A DNA stretch of 34,403 bases, taken from the NCBI GenBank assembly GCA_946625545.1, contig CAMOTC010000007.1, positions 1 through 34,403 of the forward strand. The letters are read 5' to 3'. Shown here piece by piece: positions 7,524 to 17,115 of the stretch. Positions within the stretch are counted from its first letter, which is position 1, and each line of letters begins with the position of its first letter. The notes under the pieces were generated by a model, which did not search any database, was not told where the DNA came from, and was given only the letters and a program-made list of their open reading frames with translations. Source of the DNA: an uncultured Clostridia bacterium (GTDB lineage: Bacteria; Bacillota; Clostridia; Christensenellales; CAG-1252). The position numbers and the translations under genes were made by a program.

Positions 7524-8588
7524 TTACGCCTTACGCTTTCTCTGACTCAGTACGTCGGAAGCATCGTCCTTTTTCTGAGATTGCTGTCCGGGTTGCTGAC
7601 TCTTTTTAAGCTTCGCATTCTGGATCGCGGTGCGGATCATATAATAGACCGTCGGCGCGAGGATCAGAGAAGAATAAGTACCTGCGATCAAACCGAACAT
7701 GATCGGCCAAGCGAACTGCTTCAAGGAAAGAACTCCGAAGCATCCGAGCAAGAAGACCGGGATCATCGTCGTGATGGTAGAAACCGCGGAACGAGTAAAG
7801 GTGGCGTTAACTGCCTCCTCGACGTAGGTGTCGAGATTGATCTTGCCGACCTTGGGCGCGAGCCTCGTAGTCTCACGCACCCTGTCGAAGACGATGATCG
7901 TATTGTTGATACTGTACGCAACGATCGTGATGACCGCGGCGACGTAGGTCGTATTGACCTCGATGTGGAAGATGATCGTAAAGGCGATCATCATCAAAAC
8001 GTCGTGGATCAAGCCGATCAATGCGGAAATACCGCTCCAAAGCTCAAATCTGATCGCGATATACACGAGCATGACGACGAAGATGACTGCAAGGGAGATC
8101 AGCGCTTTCTCCAAGAGATCATTCGCGGAGGACGCACTGATGGACTCGAGAGAGATAGCCTCCGCAGAGATATCGGGATAGACCGCCATGATCGCATCCT
8201 TCATCTTTTGATTGCTCTCTTCGAGATCTGCGTCCTTATTCTGATATTTCAGCATGACGCCCGATTCATTACCGCTACCTGACATCTGCACGTAGCTGAC
8301 ATTATATCCCGCTTCTTCGACGATATCACGAAGCTTCGTGCTGTACTCGTCGTATGCACCGTCCTCGTCGAGACCGGGAACAGTCACAGTCATCACCGTA
8401 CCGCCGGTAAAGTCGATACCGAGGTTCATGCCCTCCTGCACGTCCTTATTGACGATGGAGAAGACGGAGAATACGATCACCGCGATGAGAATAGCTACAA
8501 GGGGCACCGCAAACCAAATGCGATACTTGGAGAGGAAGCGAACGTTATAAGAGCTGAGGTCAAGCTTTCTGATACTGAACTTACTCAT
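7524..8588 (-). CDS. secF: Protein translocase subunit SecF
   Basis: SecF forms with SecD the membrane complex that uses the proton gradient to pull secreted proteins through SecYEG. The 354 residues start with a transmembrane helix at about 25-47. An extracytoplasmic part containing LGIDFTGGT (57-64, the SecF signature) comes next, followed by five further helices including IRFELWSGISALIGLIHDV and the conserved YSINNTIIVFDRVRE. A hydrophilic Lys/Gln-rich tail ends the protein. The start overlaps the secD end by 8 bases, so translation is coupled. The length is normal. Confidence 0.97.
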   Translation of the reverse strand: MSKFSIRKLDLSSYNVRFLSKYRIWFAVPLVAILIAVIVFSVFSIVNKDVQEGMNLGIDFTGGTVMTVTVPGLDEDGAYDEYSTKLRDIVEEAGYNVSYVQMSGSGNESGVMLKYQNKDADLEESNQKMKDAIMAVYPDISAEAISLESISASSANDLLEKALISLAVIFVVMLVYIAIRFELWSGISALIGLIHDVLMMIAFTIIFHIEVNTTYVAAVITIVAYSINNTIIVFDRVRETTRLAPKVGKINLDTYVEEAVNATFTRSAVSTITTMIPVFLLGCFGVLSLKQFAWPIMFGLIAGTYSSLILAPTVYYMIRTAIQNAKLKKSQQPGQQSQKKDDASDVLSQRKRKA

Positions 8589-10005
8589 TGTCGGTCACCT
8601 CCTTGACAGATTCCGTATCGGAGTTTGCAGGCACAATGTCCTCCACTTCACCTTCTTCTTTATTCTTATTATACAGATTGTAGAGCTTCGGATTTTCCCT
8701 ATCGAAGGCAAGGAAGCTGCTGACGAGGAGCCTCGTAACAACGAGCGCGGTGAAGATACTGATCACGATACCGATCGCGAGGGTAAGAGCAAAGCTCTTA
8801 ATCGCGGAAGTACCGAGGAGATACATCACCAAACAGCCGAGGAGCGTCGTGATATTACCATCCATGATAGCGGAGATGGACTTCTTAAAGCCCGAAGTCA
8901 CAGCGGTCTGAATAGAGATCTCACCCGTACCGATACGATACTCGTCCTTGATACGGGAGAAGATGATGACGTTCGCATCGACCGCCATACCGATACTGAT
9001 CAAGATACCCGCAATACCCGCAAGAGTGAGCTGCACCCACGGGAAAACCGAGAGGATAAAGACGTAAGTGATGACATAGTAGATCAGCGCGATGCCCGAA
9101 GATACGCCGAGCAAACGATACAGAAGGATGAGGAGCAGGATGATGATGCCGATCGCGATCGCACCGATGATCAAGCTGGTGGAAAGCGCGTCCTCACCGA
9201 GGGTAGCGGAGATCTCACGGCTCTCAACGAGCTCGAGCTCCACGTCGAAGGCGCCGGCAAGAAGGGAAGTGACGTAGTCATTCGCCTTGTTATAGTCATT
9301 TGCCCATTCACCGCCGGTGATGATCGCCTTACCGTCGGAAATGACAGCGTTGACCGTCGGACCCATGACCCACTCGCCATTGATCCAGATATTGAGCGCC
9401 TTGCCTTGCAGCTCGGTGGTCGCCTTGGCGAACTTATCGGTACCTTCGGAATCAAACTGAAGAGCGATAACGTACTGGTTGTCCTCATTCAGAGAAACGT
9501 AAGCGGTCTCGAGATCCTTACCGGTGACCCAGAGGCCTTCGTCGGTAAACTCTTCGCCCTTACCTTCCGTTCTGAACTCCAAGCTGGAAGGAGTACCGAT
9601 CAATTGAAAGAGGGTCTCGGGATCGGAGACGTCAGGCACCTCGACTCTGATACGATCATCGCCGACCTTGCTGACGGTCGCCTCGGTGTAGCCCTTATCG
9701 TAGAGCATATTGGACAGCTGATCCACCGTACCGCTCATACGCGAATCGAGATCAGTGGTATCCGTCGTATTCGCCCGGAATACGGCATACACGCCGCCCT
9801 TCATATCAAGTCCGAGACTGATGTTTCTCGGAAAAGCTTTATAGTCGTAAACGCCAAGCTCTCCGTTATCGAGAGAAACAAAAGCAAAAACAGCGCCCAT
9901 CGTGATCAAAATACCCATGATCACGAATACGACGATCGCTTTTGCCTTAGTCATCTTTGGCTTTGAACTATTAGAGCTGGGTTCTTTCGAAAAAGTCCTA
10001 CTCAC
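8581..10005 (-). CDS. secD: Protein translocase subunit SecD
   Basis: This 474-residue partner of SecF has a first transmembrane helix at about 22-44, the signature ISLGLDMKGGVY (62-73) and an extracytoplasmic domain. A block of C-terminal helices includes SIGMAVDANVIIFSRIKDE. The start is a GTG at 10005: GGAGG lies 8 bases upstream, while an ATG at 10012 immediately after that GGAGG is out of frame and closes after four codons. A charged acidic tail (EEGEVEDIVPANSDTES) ends the protein. Its own promoter lies in the gap after scfB, so secDF need not depend on the upstream scf genes. Confidence 0.96.
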   Translation of the reverse strand: MSRTFSKEPSSNSSKPKMTKAKAIVVFVIMGILITMGAVFAFVSLDNGELGVYDYKAFPRNISLGLDMKGGVYAVFRANTTDTTDLDSRMSGTVDQLSNMLYDKGYTEATVSKVGDDRIRVEVPDVSDPETLFQLIGTPSSLEFRTEGKGEEFTDEGLWVTGKDLETAYVSLNEDNQYVIALQFDSEGTDKFAKATTELQGKALNIWINGEWVMGPTVNAVISDGKAIITGGEWANDYNKANDYVTSLLAGAFDVELELVESREISATLGEDALSTSLIIGAIAIGIIILLLILLYRLLGVSSGIALIYYVITYVFILSVFPWVQLTLAGIAGILISIGMAVDANVIIFSRIKDEYRIGTGEISIQTAVTSGFKKSISAIMDGNITTLLGCLVMYLLGTSAIKSFALTLAIGIVISIFTALVVTRLLVSSFLAFDRENPKLYNLYNKNKEEGEVEDIVPANSDTESVKEVTDNE

Positions 10006-10042
10006 AGGTCATGCCTCCAAAAAAAAAATAAATACTTAATCT

Positions 10043-10071
10043 ATTATATATTTAGATAATATATAAGTCAA
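10043..10071 (-). promoter_or_regulatory. Promoter of secD-secF
   Basis: TTGACT (10071-10066), a 17-base AT-only-to-rich spacer and TATAAT (10048-10043) make a near-consensus promoter directly after the scfB stop. Predicted start is about 10036, with a 31-base leader that includes a run of ten T and then GGAGG. Confidence 0.8.
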
Positions 10072-10073
10072 CT

Positions 10074-11435
10074 TTATTTCGAGAATTTTTTCTCCACCGC
10101 ATAAATCCCGAGGGAGCATTCGAGACGCTTTTTCATCATCTCGCATCCTGCACCGTAGGGGGTCAAAAGATCCTTCTCGTAGTAGTGCGAAGCCGCCACA
10201 CAGCCACCGCTGCAATAGTACTTCGCAAAACAAGACTCACACTTAGCCTTATTATTGACCGTTATCTCGCCGAACTTATCGGGGATCGCGAGATCAAATG
10301 TACCGTCAAGCACGTTGCCGATACGATAGTCGGCCTCCCCTACGAACTGATGGCATGGATAGATGTCCCCAACGGGAGAAACGGCGAGATAGCCGCAACC
10401 CGCAGAGCACCCCGAAAGCCTCTTCATAATGCAGGGTCCTTCCTCGAGATCGATCATGAAATGGAAGAAATTGAACCACTTCCCGCCCATTCGGCGATCG
10501 ATATACGCCTCGGCGAGAGCATCGTACTCGGCAAGGACCTTTCCGACCATGTCCGAAGTGATCGCCATCGGATTATCCTGCGGCAAGACCACAGGCTCGA
10601 CGGAGATCTGGTCAAATCCCGCATCCGCGAGAGCGAGAACGTCCTTGGAAAAGTCGAGATTATAAGCGGTAAAGGTGCCGCGGATATAGTAGCGCTTATC
10701 GCCGCGTACGGCGCGTAGTTTCTTCGCGGAGGAAAGGATGAGATCGTAGGCGTCGGCGCCGTTGCGCGTTTTACGCACGCGATTATGCACGTCGCGCCTG
10801 CCGTCGATACTGATCACGATATTATCCATCTCGCGATTGAGATATTCTATATTTTCATCCGTCAGAAGGAGAGCATTCGTCGTCATCGTGAAGCTAAACT
10901 CTTTCCCGTGCTTCGCCGCTTGCTCACGACCGTACTCCACGGCAAACTTCACGACCTTCATATTCATCAAAGGTTCGCCGCCGAAAAAGTCAATCTCGAG
11001 GCTCTTGCGACTGCCGCTCTTCGCGATCAGGAAGTCGATCGCCGCTTTCGCGACCTCCTCCGTCATATAGTCACGAGCGGTATTGTACGTCCCTTCCTTT
11101 GCAAAACAGTATTTGCATTGGAGATTACAGTCATGGCAGACGTGCAAGCACAGCGCCTTGACGATATCGGATTTTTTATAGGGGAAAGTGATATCGACGC
11201 CGAGAAGCCCTTGCTTTTCAAGCTCGGCGATCTCCGACTCGATCTCGAGAACGTCCGCGCTGTCTAAAGCGGAAAAGTCCGCAAGCTCTTGCGGACTCAA
11301 CTCTTCGTATTTATGCTTAATAACGAGATATGCCTTGTAATCAACCGAATGCAGACTATTGCTATACGGATGATAGACCAAGTAAAAAGTTTCACCTTTA
11401 TAGGTAAAGGGAAAACTATGGGTGATAAGCCTCAT
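10074..11435 (-). CDS. scfB: SCIFF peptide maturase, radical SAM/SPASM thioether-forming enzyme
   Basis: This 453-residue enzyme has an N-terminal peptide-recognition region (about 1-85) and a radical SAM core with CNLQCKYC (Cys103, Cys107, Cys110). The C-terminal SPASM region has cysteine clusters in CSAGCGYLAVSPVGDIYPC and CESCFAKYYCSGGC for auxiliary iron-sulfur clusters. In characterised homologues it joins a cysteine sulfur to a threonine in the SCIFF peptide, forming a thioether bond. The gene follows scfA after 3 bases, so substrate and enzyme are made together. The yajC/secDF location is the standard one in Clostridia. The biological role of the mature peptide is unknown. Confidence 0.95.
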   Translation of the reverse strand: MRLITHSFPFTYKGETFYLVYHPYSNSLHSVDYKAYLVIKHKYEELSPQELADFSALDSADVLEIESEIAELEKQGLLGVDITFPYKKSDIVKALCLHVCHDCNLQCKYCFAKEGTYNTARDYMTEEVAKAAIDFLIAKSGSRKSLEIDFFGGEPLMNMKVVKFAVEYGREQAAKHGKEFSFTMTTNALLLTDENIEYLNREMDNIVISIDGRRDVHNRVRKTRNGADAYDLILSSAKKLRAVRGDKRYYIRGTFTAYNLDFSKDVLALADAGFDQISVEPVVLPQDNPMAITSDMVGKVLAEYDALAEAYIDRRMGGKWFNFFHFMIDLEEGPCIMKRLSGCSAGCGYLAVSPVGDIYPCHQFVGEADYRIGNVLDGTFDLAIPDKFGEITVNNKAKCESCFAKYYCSGGCVAASHYYEKDLLTPYGAGCEMMKKRLECSLGIYAVEKKFSK

Positions 11436-11438
11436 TGA

Positions 11439-11609
11439 TCAGATGTTGGTCTTCTTTTCGGTAGTATTGATCCTTTCTTCCTGCTTGCAGGTCTGATTGC
11501 CAACGGTGCAGCTGGTCTTGCAGGCGGACTGGCAGCTGGACTGGCACTCGCCGCAACCCATGACGGTGGACTTTCTCTCGGTTTTCGCAATGGTGCTGAT
11601 ATGCTTCAT
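11439..11609 (-). CDS. scfA: Six-cysteine SCIFF ribosomal peptide precursor
   Basis: The 56-residue product starts MKHISTIAKTERKS and carries the diagnostic core CGECQSSCQSACKTSC followed by TVGNQTC, six cysteines at 19, 22, 26, 30, 34 and 41. This is the Clostridia-wide SCIFF family (six Cys in about forty-five residues), the substrate of the adjacent ScfB. The ATG at 11609 follows AAGGAG at about 7 bases; a longer in-frame start upstream does not fit the family. SCIFF peptides as I know them stop a few residues after the sixth cysteine. This one continues for 15 polar residues (KQEERINTTEKKTNI), which is unusual. It has its own strong promoter. Confidence 0.95.
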   Translation of the reverse strand: MKHISTIAKTERKSTVMGCGECQSSCQSACKTSCTVGNQTCKQEERINTTEKKTNI

Positions 11610-11629
11610 AGTGTACTCCTTACGATCAA
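11606..11629 (-). CDS. Possible 7-residue leader peptide overlapping the scfA start
   Basis: TTG at 11629 follows GGAGG (11641-11637) by 7 bases and opens seven codons reading MIVRSTL. Its TGA stop shares bases with the scfA ATG (ATGA). An AGGGA/TCCCT hairpin (11643-11629) covers this ribosome site. The good ribosome site and stop-start overlap suggest a translated leader coupled to scfA, but no similarity supports it. Confidence 0.35.
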   Translation of the reverse strand: MIVRSTL

Positions 11630-11657
11630 GGGATTTCCTCCCTCGTTCAACATAAGA

Positions 11658-11686
11658 ATTATAGCATATCGACACGGTGTTTTCAA
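11658..11686 (-). promoter_or_regulatory. Promoter of scfA-scfB
   Basis: TTGAAA (11686-11681), 17 bases ending in TGC, then TATAAT (11663-11658): an extended -10 promoter. Predicted start is about 11651, leaving a 42-base leader. The -35 box overlaps the stop codon of the upstream membrane-protein gene. Confidence 0.8.
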
Positions 11687-12078
11687 GCGTTTTTCGTCTT
11701 CTTTTTCACGTTTACGGCGATAACGCCGCAAATCAAACCCACGACGGCGCCCGTCAATACGTCCACCCAAGAGAGATCCCTTATCGAGAACTTTCCCGAG
11801 ATCGAGGCGAATACGAGAAAAGACGTAAATACGTAGAGAAGTCCCGAGATCAGTCCTTTCAGCCAACCGCCCGATCCTCCGCGCTTGAAGCCGAGGAGCG
11901 TCCCTACGAGTACGCTCACGATCTTGATCGCGACGTTCACGTAACCGATCGTCGTGTCCGATATGTCCGTCGCCTTCACGATCAAAGCGAAGACAAGCAC
12001 CAAAACCATAGAGATCAAGACCGCGATCACGACCGTCTTGATGATATCCAAAATCCAACGAACTACGCCCTTTTCCAT
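11683..12078 (-). CDS. TIGR04086 family membrane protein
   Basis: The 131-residue product is almost entirely hydrophobic, with four predicted transmembrane helices (about residues 10-34, 44-64, 72-93 and 103-124). Basic loops (GFKRGGSGGW) and a basic end (KKKTKNA) complete it. Length, topology and position between yajC and scfA match the TIGR04086/YrzE-like family, conserved beside SCIFF genes in Clostridia. No function is established. The ATG follows CGGAGG at about 7 bases. The strong terminator upstream separates it from yajC, but I could not find a convincing promoter of its own in the short gap. Confidence 0.8.
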   Translation of the reverse strand: MEKGVVRWILDIIKTVVIAVLISMVLVLVFALIVKATDISDTTIGYVNVAIKIVSVLVGTLLGFKRGGSGGWLKGLISGLLYVFTSFLVFASISGKFSIRDLSWVDVLTGAVVGLICGVIAVNVKKKTKNA

Positions 12079-12127
12079 AAGATACCTCCGTCTATATGGA
12101 TATGGCGATACGCCTTCGATTATGAAT

Positions 12128-12154
12128 AAAAAAAGGGAGAGCTACTGCTCTCCC
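12128..12154 (-). terminator. Intrinsic terminator of yajC
   Basis: GGGAGAGC (12135-12142) pairs with GCTCTCCC (12147-12154) around a 4-base loop. On the minus strand seven T follow directly. This is the strongest terminator in the window. Confidence 0.93.
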
Positions 12155-12181
12155 ATTCCTGTCCGTTCAAATCAGATACGA

Positions 12182-12649
12182 TCAGATCGAATCGTCCTCG
12201 CTCTTGTCGTCGGTCGATTCGGTGGTCTCGCTCGCCTCTTCGGCATTCTCCTGCGCCTCTGCGGGAGCATCGGTATCATCCGCGTCAACGTCACCGGAAG
12301 CGGCGTTCACCTTGATATCGCCCTTGCTGTCGGGAGCGACCTGCTGTGCGTCAAGATTCAGACCGATACCTTCGCGGTTGATCAAGATCACGACAGGGTT
12401 ACCCTTCGTGCCGATATCAAGCTCGATGGTGTTGTCGGTGTTGATCGCCACGACGGTACCGATCAATCTGCCGATCGTCATGATGCGGGTGCCGACCTTG
12501 ATGGCGCTCTGCATGGCTTCGTATTCCTTCTGCTTCTTCTTTTGCGGAATGATGGAGATGAGCATCATACCCACAAACAAGACGATCAGAATGACGATCA
12601 TTATGATACTAGTGGGACCACCTTCTGCAGCAATATAATTCGTAATCAT
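12182..12649 (-). CDS. yajC: Preprotein translocase subunit YajC
   Basis: YajC is a small single-span membrane protein associated with SecDF-SecYEG. One transmembrane helix (about 12-35) is followed by PQKKKQKEYEAMQSAIKVG and IMTIGRLIGTVVAINTD, the conserved YajC core. After about residue 107 the protein continues as a roughly 48-residue tail rich in Asp, Glu, Ala and Ser (for example AEAQENAEEASETTESTDD). Many YajC proteins end near 85-110 residues, so the tail is an extension. The ATG follows AAGGAG. The gene has its own promoter and terminator, so it can be expressed apart from tgt and scf. Confidence 0.93.
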   Translation of the reverse strand: MITNYIAAEGGPTSIIMIVILIVLFVGMMLISIIPQKKKQKEYEAMQSAIKVGTRIMTIGRLIGTVVAINTDNTIELDIGTKGNPVVILINREGIGLNLDAQQVAPDSKGDIKVNAASGDVDADDTDAPAEAQENAEEASETTESTDDKSEDDSI

Positions 12650-12687
12650 TACATTATCTCCTTTACCGATAATACGGTTATACGTAG

Positions 12688-12716
12688 ATTATACACTATC
12701 TTTCTCTATTTCACAA
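12688..12716 (-). promoter_or_regulatory. Promoter of yajC
   Basis: TTGTGA (12716-12711), a 17-base spacer and TATAAT (12693-12688). Predicted start is about 12681, with a 32-base leader. Confidence 0.75.
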
Positions 12717-12731
12717 CTATTTCAATGTGAA
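12710..12731. repeat. Inverted repeat overlapping the yajC -35 box
   Basis: TTCACA (12710-12715) and TGTGAA (12726-12731) are perfect 6-base inverted arms separated by 10 bases. The repeat covers the -35 hexamer and could be an operator. An RNA hairpin from tgt read-through is also possible. Confidence 0.4.
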
Positions 12732-12747
12732 TTTTTTTACAGCAGGA

Positions 12748-13872
<1,125 letters not shown>

Positions 13873-13882
13873 CTAACGAACG

Positions 13883-13902
13883 ATCGCAAAACCTCTTGCG
13901 AT
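13883..13902 (-). other. Hairpin between queA and tgt
   Basis: ATCGCAA (13883-13889) and TTGCGAT (13896-13902) form a 7-bp stem with a 6-base loop, 22 bases before the tgt start. There is no U-tract. It may modulate tgt expression; I could not match it to a preQ1 riboswitch. Confidence 0.5.
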
Positions 13903-13915
13903 AGGTCTCTGTAAA

Positions 13916-14944
13916 TCATCTTTTCACGATAAAACAAGCGTCACCGAAACTAAAGAAGCGATACTTGCTCTCTACGGCGTGTTTATAAGCGGCAAGCGCA
14001 TTCTCCCTACCCATAAACGCCGACACGAGCATCAGGAGAGTGCTCTCGGGAAGATGGAAATTTGTGATCAAGGCGTCCACGATCTTGAACGTATAGGGCG
14101 GATAGATGAAAATATCGGTATTTCCGCTCCCCGGATTAAGATGCCCGATCCTATCCGCGGCACTCTCGAGAGTACGCACGGAGGTGGTGCCGACGCAGAT
14201 CACGCGTCTCCCCTCCGCCTTTGCACGATTGATCTCCTCCGCGACCTCGGGAGAGATCTCGTAGTACTCGTCGTGCATCTTATGATCCTCGATATTCTCC
14301 GCCTTCACGGGACGAAAGGTAGATAAGCCGACGTGCAAAAGTATCTCCAATACCTTGATCCCCTTCGCGCGAATGCGATCGAGGAGAGCATTGGTAAAGT
14401 GCAATCCCGCAGTGGGCGCGGCGGCAGAGCCGTCTATCTTGCTATATACCGTCTGATATTTGGAATTATCCGTCAATTTCTCCTTGATATAGGGAGGGAG
14501 CGGCATCGCTCCGACACGAGCGAGGATATCCTCAAAGACGCCGTCAAAGAGAAACTCAACGACGCGTTCTCCCTCTTCCCCGCGCTCAACGATGCGAGCG
14601 GAGAGCTCGGAGGAAAAGACCACTTCCGCCCCGACGTTCAGCTTCTTGCCCGGACGAACGATACAGCGCCAGTGGGTATAGTCGATCCTCTTCAAGAGGA
14701 GAAATTCCACTTCACCGGTAAAACCTTTTCTGTGCCCGATCAGGCGAGCGGGGATGACCTTTGTATTATTTACGACGAGGACGTCCCCTTCGCGGAGATA
14801 ATCGATGACGTCGGTAAATACTTTATCCTCATAAGCACCGCTTTCGCGATCGATGACGAGGAGACGAGAAGAATCCCGCGGTTCGGCGGGATGCTGTGCG
14901 ATCAATTCTTCGGGTAAATCGTAATAAAAGTCACTAGTTTTCAT
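13916..14944 (-). CDS. queA: S-adenosylmethionine:tRNA ribosyltransferase-isomerase
   Basis: QueA transfers and isomerises the ribosyl part of S-adenosylmethionine onto preQ1-modified tRNA, giving epoxyqueuosine. The 342-residue product matches family length and begins with the characteristic [19 protein letters not shown]. It also contains [14 protein letters not shown] and a C-terminal [17 protein letters not shown]. The start overlaps the ruvB end by 11 bases and no promoter is seen, so it is part of the ruv operon. The product of the next gene, Tgt, makes its substrate. Confidence 0.97.
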   Translation of the reverse strand: MKTSDFYYDLPEELIAQHPAEPRDSSRLLVIDRESGAYEDKVFTDVIDYLREGDVLVVNNTKVIPARLIGHRKGFTGEVEFLLLKRIDYTHWRCIVRPGKKLNVGAEVVFSSELSARIVERGEEGERVVEFLFDGVFEDILARVGAMPLPPYIKEKLTDNSKYQTVYSKIDGSAAAPTAGLHFTNALLDRIRAKGIKVLEILLHVGLSTFRPVKAENIEDHKMHDEYYEISPEVAEEINRAKAEGRRVICVGTTSVRTLESAADRIGHLNPGSGNTDIFIYPPYTFKIVDALITNFHLPESTLLMLVSAFMGRENALAAYKHAVESKYRFFSFGDACFIVKR

Positions 14945-16025
14945 CGGAGTCGGGATCTTTCGTTTTCTCTATCTGTTCCAAAAAGGCTTCCTTGGAAGGC
15001 GGGACCTTAAAGCCAAGATGCTTATACGCACCCGAGAGGCACACCCTTCCGCGCGGGGTACGAGCGATAAAGCCGAGCTGTATCAGATAAGGCTCGTAAA
15101 CGTCCTCAATCGTGGAAGCGTCCTCTCCGATCGTCGCGGAGAGCGTATCCAATCCGACGGGACCGCCGTTATGTTTCTTGATGATCGTCAGGAGGATCTC
15201 CCTGTCCACGTGATCCAGTCCGAGATCGTCGATCTCGAGGAGATCGAGACTACGCTTTGCAGTCTTCAGCGTGATGGTCTTTTCATTCTCATATTCGGAG
15301 AAATCACGCACACGTTTCAAGAGACGGTTTGCGATACGCGGAGTACCGCGAGAGCGGCGAGCGATCTCGACCGATGCCTCCTTCTCGATCCCGATCTCCA
15401 AAAGCTTCGCGCTTCTCGTGACGATGCGGGCGAGATCCACGGGCTTGTACATTTCCAATCGGCAGATCACGCCGAAACGGTCGCGCAGAGGCGCGGTAAG
15501 CATGCCCGCACGCGTCGTAGCGCCAATCAAAGTAAACTTTTTCAAAGGCAGGCGAATGCTTTTCGCACTCGGTCCCTTGCCAACCACAAAGTCCAGGACG
15601 TAGTCCTCCATTGCAGGATAGAGGATCTCCTCTACCGCGTGAGACAAGCGATGGATCTCGTCGATAAAGAGGACGTCACCCTCCTCAAGATTGGTCAACA
15701 TAGCCGCGAGGTCTGCCGCCTTCTCGATGGCAGGACCCGAGGTGACTCTGATCTGCGAATTCATCTCATTTGCGATGATATGTGCGAGCGTGGTCTTGCC
15801 GAGTCCGGGAGGTCCGTAGAGAAGGACGTGGTCGAGCGCCTCGTTTCTCTTCTTTGCGGAATGGATAAAGACGGAGAGATTCGTCTTTACCTTCTCCTGC
15901 CCGACGTATTCGTTCATCGTCTTGGGTCTAAGTGTATTCTCGATCTCCTCGTCGATCTCCTCTCTGTCCCTACCGATGAGGTTATTCCCCATCGCGCTGG
16001 TGATGTAATTATTATCGTCGATCAT
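14934..16025 (-). CDS. ruvB: Holliday junction branch migration helicase RuvB
   Basis: RuvB is the hexameric AAA+ motor that drives branch migration of Holliday junctions bound by RuvA. The 363-residue product has Walker A GPPGLGKT (71-78), Walker [11 protein letters not shown] near 120, sensor 1 LIGATTRAG and a C-terminal winged helix ([15 protein letters not shown]). The ATG sits in TAATG with the ruvA stop, a one-base overlap. A short acidic tail ([11 protein letters not shown]) ends the protein. The ruvC-ruvA-ruvB order means the whole resolvasome is made together. Confidence 0.98.
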   Translation of the reverse strand: MIDDNNYITSAMGNNLIGRDREEIDEEIENTLRPKTMNEYVGQEKVKTNLSVFIHSAKKRNEALDHVLLYGPPGLGKTTLAHIIANEMNSQIRVTSGPAIEKAADLAAMLTNLEEGDVLFIDEIHRLSHAVEEILYPAMEDYVLDFVVGKGPSAKSIRLPLKKFTLIGATTRAGMLTAPLRDRFGVICRLEMYKPVDLARIVTRSAKLLEIGIEKEASVEIARRSRGTPRIANRLLKRVRDFSEYENEKTITLKTAKRSLDLLEIDDLGLDHVDREILLTIIKKHNGGPVGLDTLSATIGEDASTIEDVYEPYLIQLGFIARTPRGRVCLSGAYKHLGFKVPPSKEAFLEQIEKTKDPDSDEN

Positions 16026-16618
16026 TACTTATCCAACCTCTTCAGTACCATCATGACCAGTTCGTTGACGTTTCTCGCATCCTTTTTGCACGTCGCGACG
16101 AGAGTATATGCCTCGGTACGGCTGACGCCGAGCGAAGTCAAGAGCTCCAAAGCCTCTTCGATCATAGCGTCGCTCTCGGGCGCAAAACTCACGCCCGCGG
16201 AAAGCAGAGTCGTCTCCTCGCCCATATTCTCTTTGAGCTCGACGATGATCCTTTCGGCAGTCTTTTTACCGATCCCCTTGACCTTGGAGAGCGCCTTCGT
16301 ATCCCCCGAGATGATCGATGTGGCGAGAGTATTGACGTCTGCGGCGGAGAGGATCCCGATCGCCATCTTGGGACCCACGCCCGAGACGGTGATCAAGCGG
16401 AGGAACATCCGCCTTTCCTCCTCCGAATAAAAGCCGTACAGACTCATATCGTCCTCACGTACGGCGAGATAGGTATATATCTTGACGGTCTCACCCGCTC
16501 TGCCGAGCTTAGCTACGGTAAAATTAGAGACGTTGATATAATATCCGACGCCCGCAGCCTCGACGACAATGTAGCCGTCACCGTAACTATCCACCTTTCC
16601 TAAAATGTAAGCATACAT
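16025..16618 (-). CDS. ruvA: Holliday junction branch migration complex subunit RuvA
   Basis: RuvA is the tetrameric junction-binding protein that loads RuvB. The 197 residues have the OB domain ([19 protein letters not shown]...GVGYYI), two helix-hairpin-helix motifs ([14 protein letters not shown] and [17 protein letters not shown]) and a C-terminal domain that contacts RuvB. The start codon lies 5 bases after the ruvC stop, with AGGA in the ruvC end as a ribosome site. Length and motifs are normal. Confidence 0.97.
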   Translation of the reverse strand: MYAYILGKVDSYGDGYIVVEAAGVGYYINVSNFTVAKLGRAGETVKIYTYLAVREDDMSLYGFYSEEERRMFLRLITVSGVGPKMAIGILSAADVNTLATSIISGDTKALSKVKGIGKKTAERIIVELKENMGEETTLLSAGVSFAPESDAMIEEALELLTSLGVSRTEAYTLVATCKKDARNVNELVMMVLKRLDK

Positions 16619-16623
16619 ATATC

Positions 16624-17115
16624 CTACGCCCCAAAGAGTGATCCGAACCGATTTGTCTGCGCGTGGGTGAGCGCCACGGCGAGTGCGTCAGCGGCATCGT
16701 CGGGCTTGGGAATAGACGGGAGTCGAAGGGTCTGTCTGACCACTTCCTGCATCTGTCTCTTGTCCGCCCCGCCCCAACCTGTGATCGCCTGCTTGATCTG
16801 GTTCGGCGTATATTCAAACAATTTGTCCGTATAGTTGATCGCGGTCATCAGGATCACGCCGCGTGCCTCAGCGACCGGGATACCCGTCGTCTTGTTATTG
16901 GAGAAAAAGAGCTCCTCCACGGCGATCTCGTCAGGCTTGAACTTTTCAAAAAGGGACAAAAGTCCCTTATGAATCATCTGCAATCGAATGGGTGTACGCA
17001 CGCCCGCAGGTGTATTGATGACACCGTAATCGATGGGTCTGACGCGTCCCTTGACAGATTCTACCACGCCGTATCCGACGATCGCGAGACCGGGATCGAT
17101 CCCGAGAACGATCAC
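16624..17115 (-). CDS. ruvC: Crossover junction endodeoxyribonuclease RuvC
   Basis: RuvC is the dimeric nuclease that cuts Holliday junctions symmetrically. The 163-residue product has the RNase H-like acidic residues: Asp7 in VLGIDPG, the Glu of IAVEELFF, and the aspartates of KPDDAADALAVAL. The start is GTG at 17115, overlapping the proA stop in GTGA, so it depends on translational coupling. The length is close to the family norm. Confidence 0.97.
   Translation of the reverse strand: MIVLGIDPGLAIVGYGVVESVKGRVRPIDYGVINTPAGVRTPIRLQMIHKGLLSLFEKFKPDEIAVEELFFSNNKTTGIPVAEARGVILMTAINYTDKLFEYTPNQIKQAITGWGGADKRQMQEVVRQTLRLPSIPKPDDAADALAVALTHAQTNRFGSLFGA

Noticed and set aside
10019-10028. Run of ten A/T as a phase-variable tract before secD
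   Set aside because: It lies in the untranslated leader, not within the promoter spacer or the coding frame, so length changes should have little effect on an essential gene.
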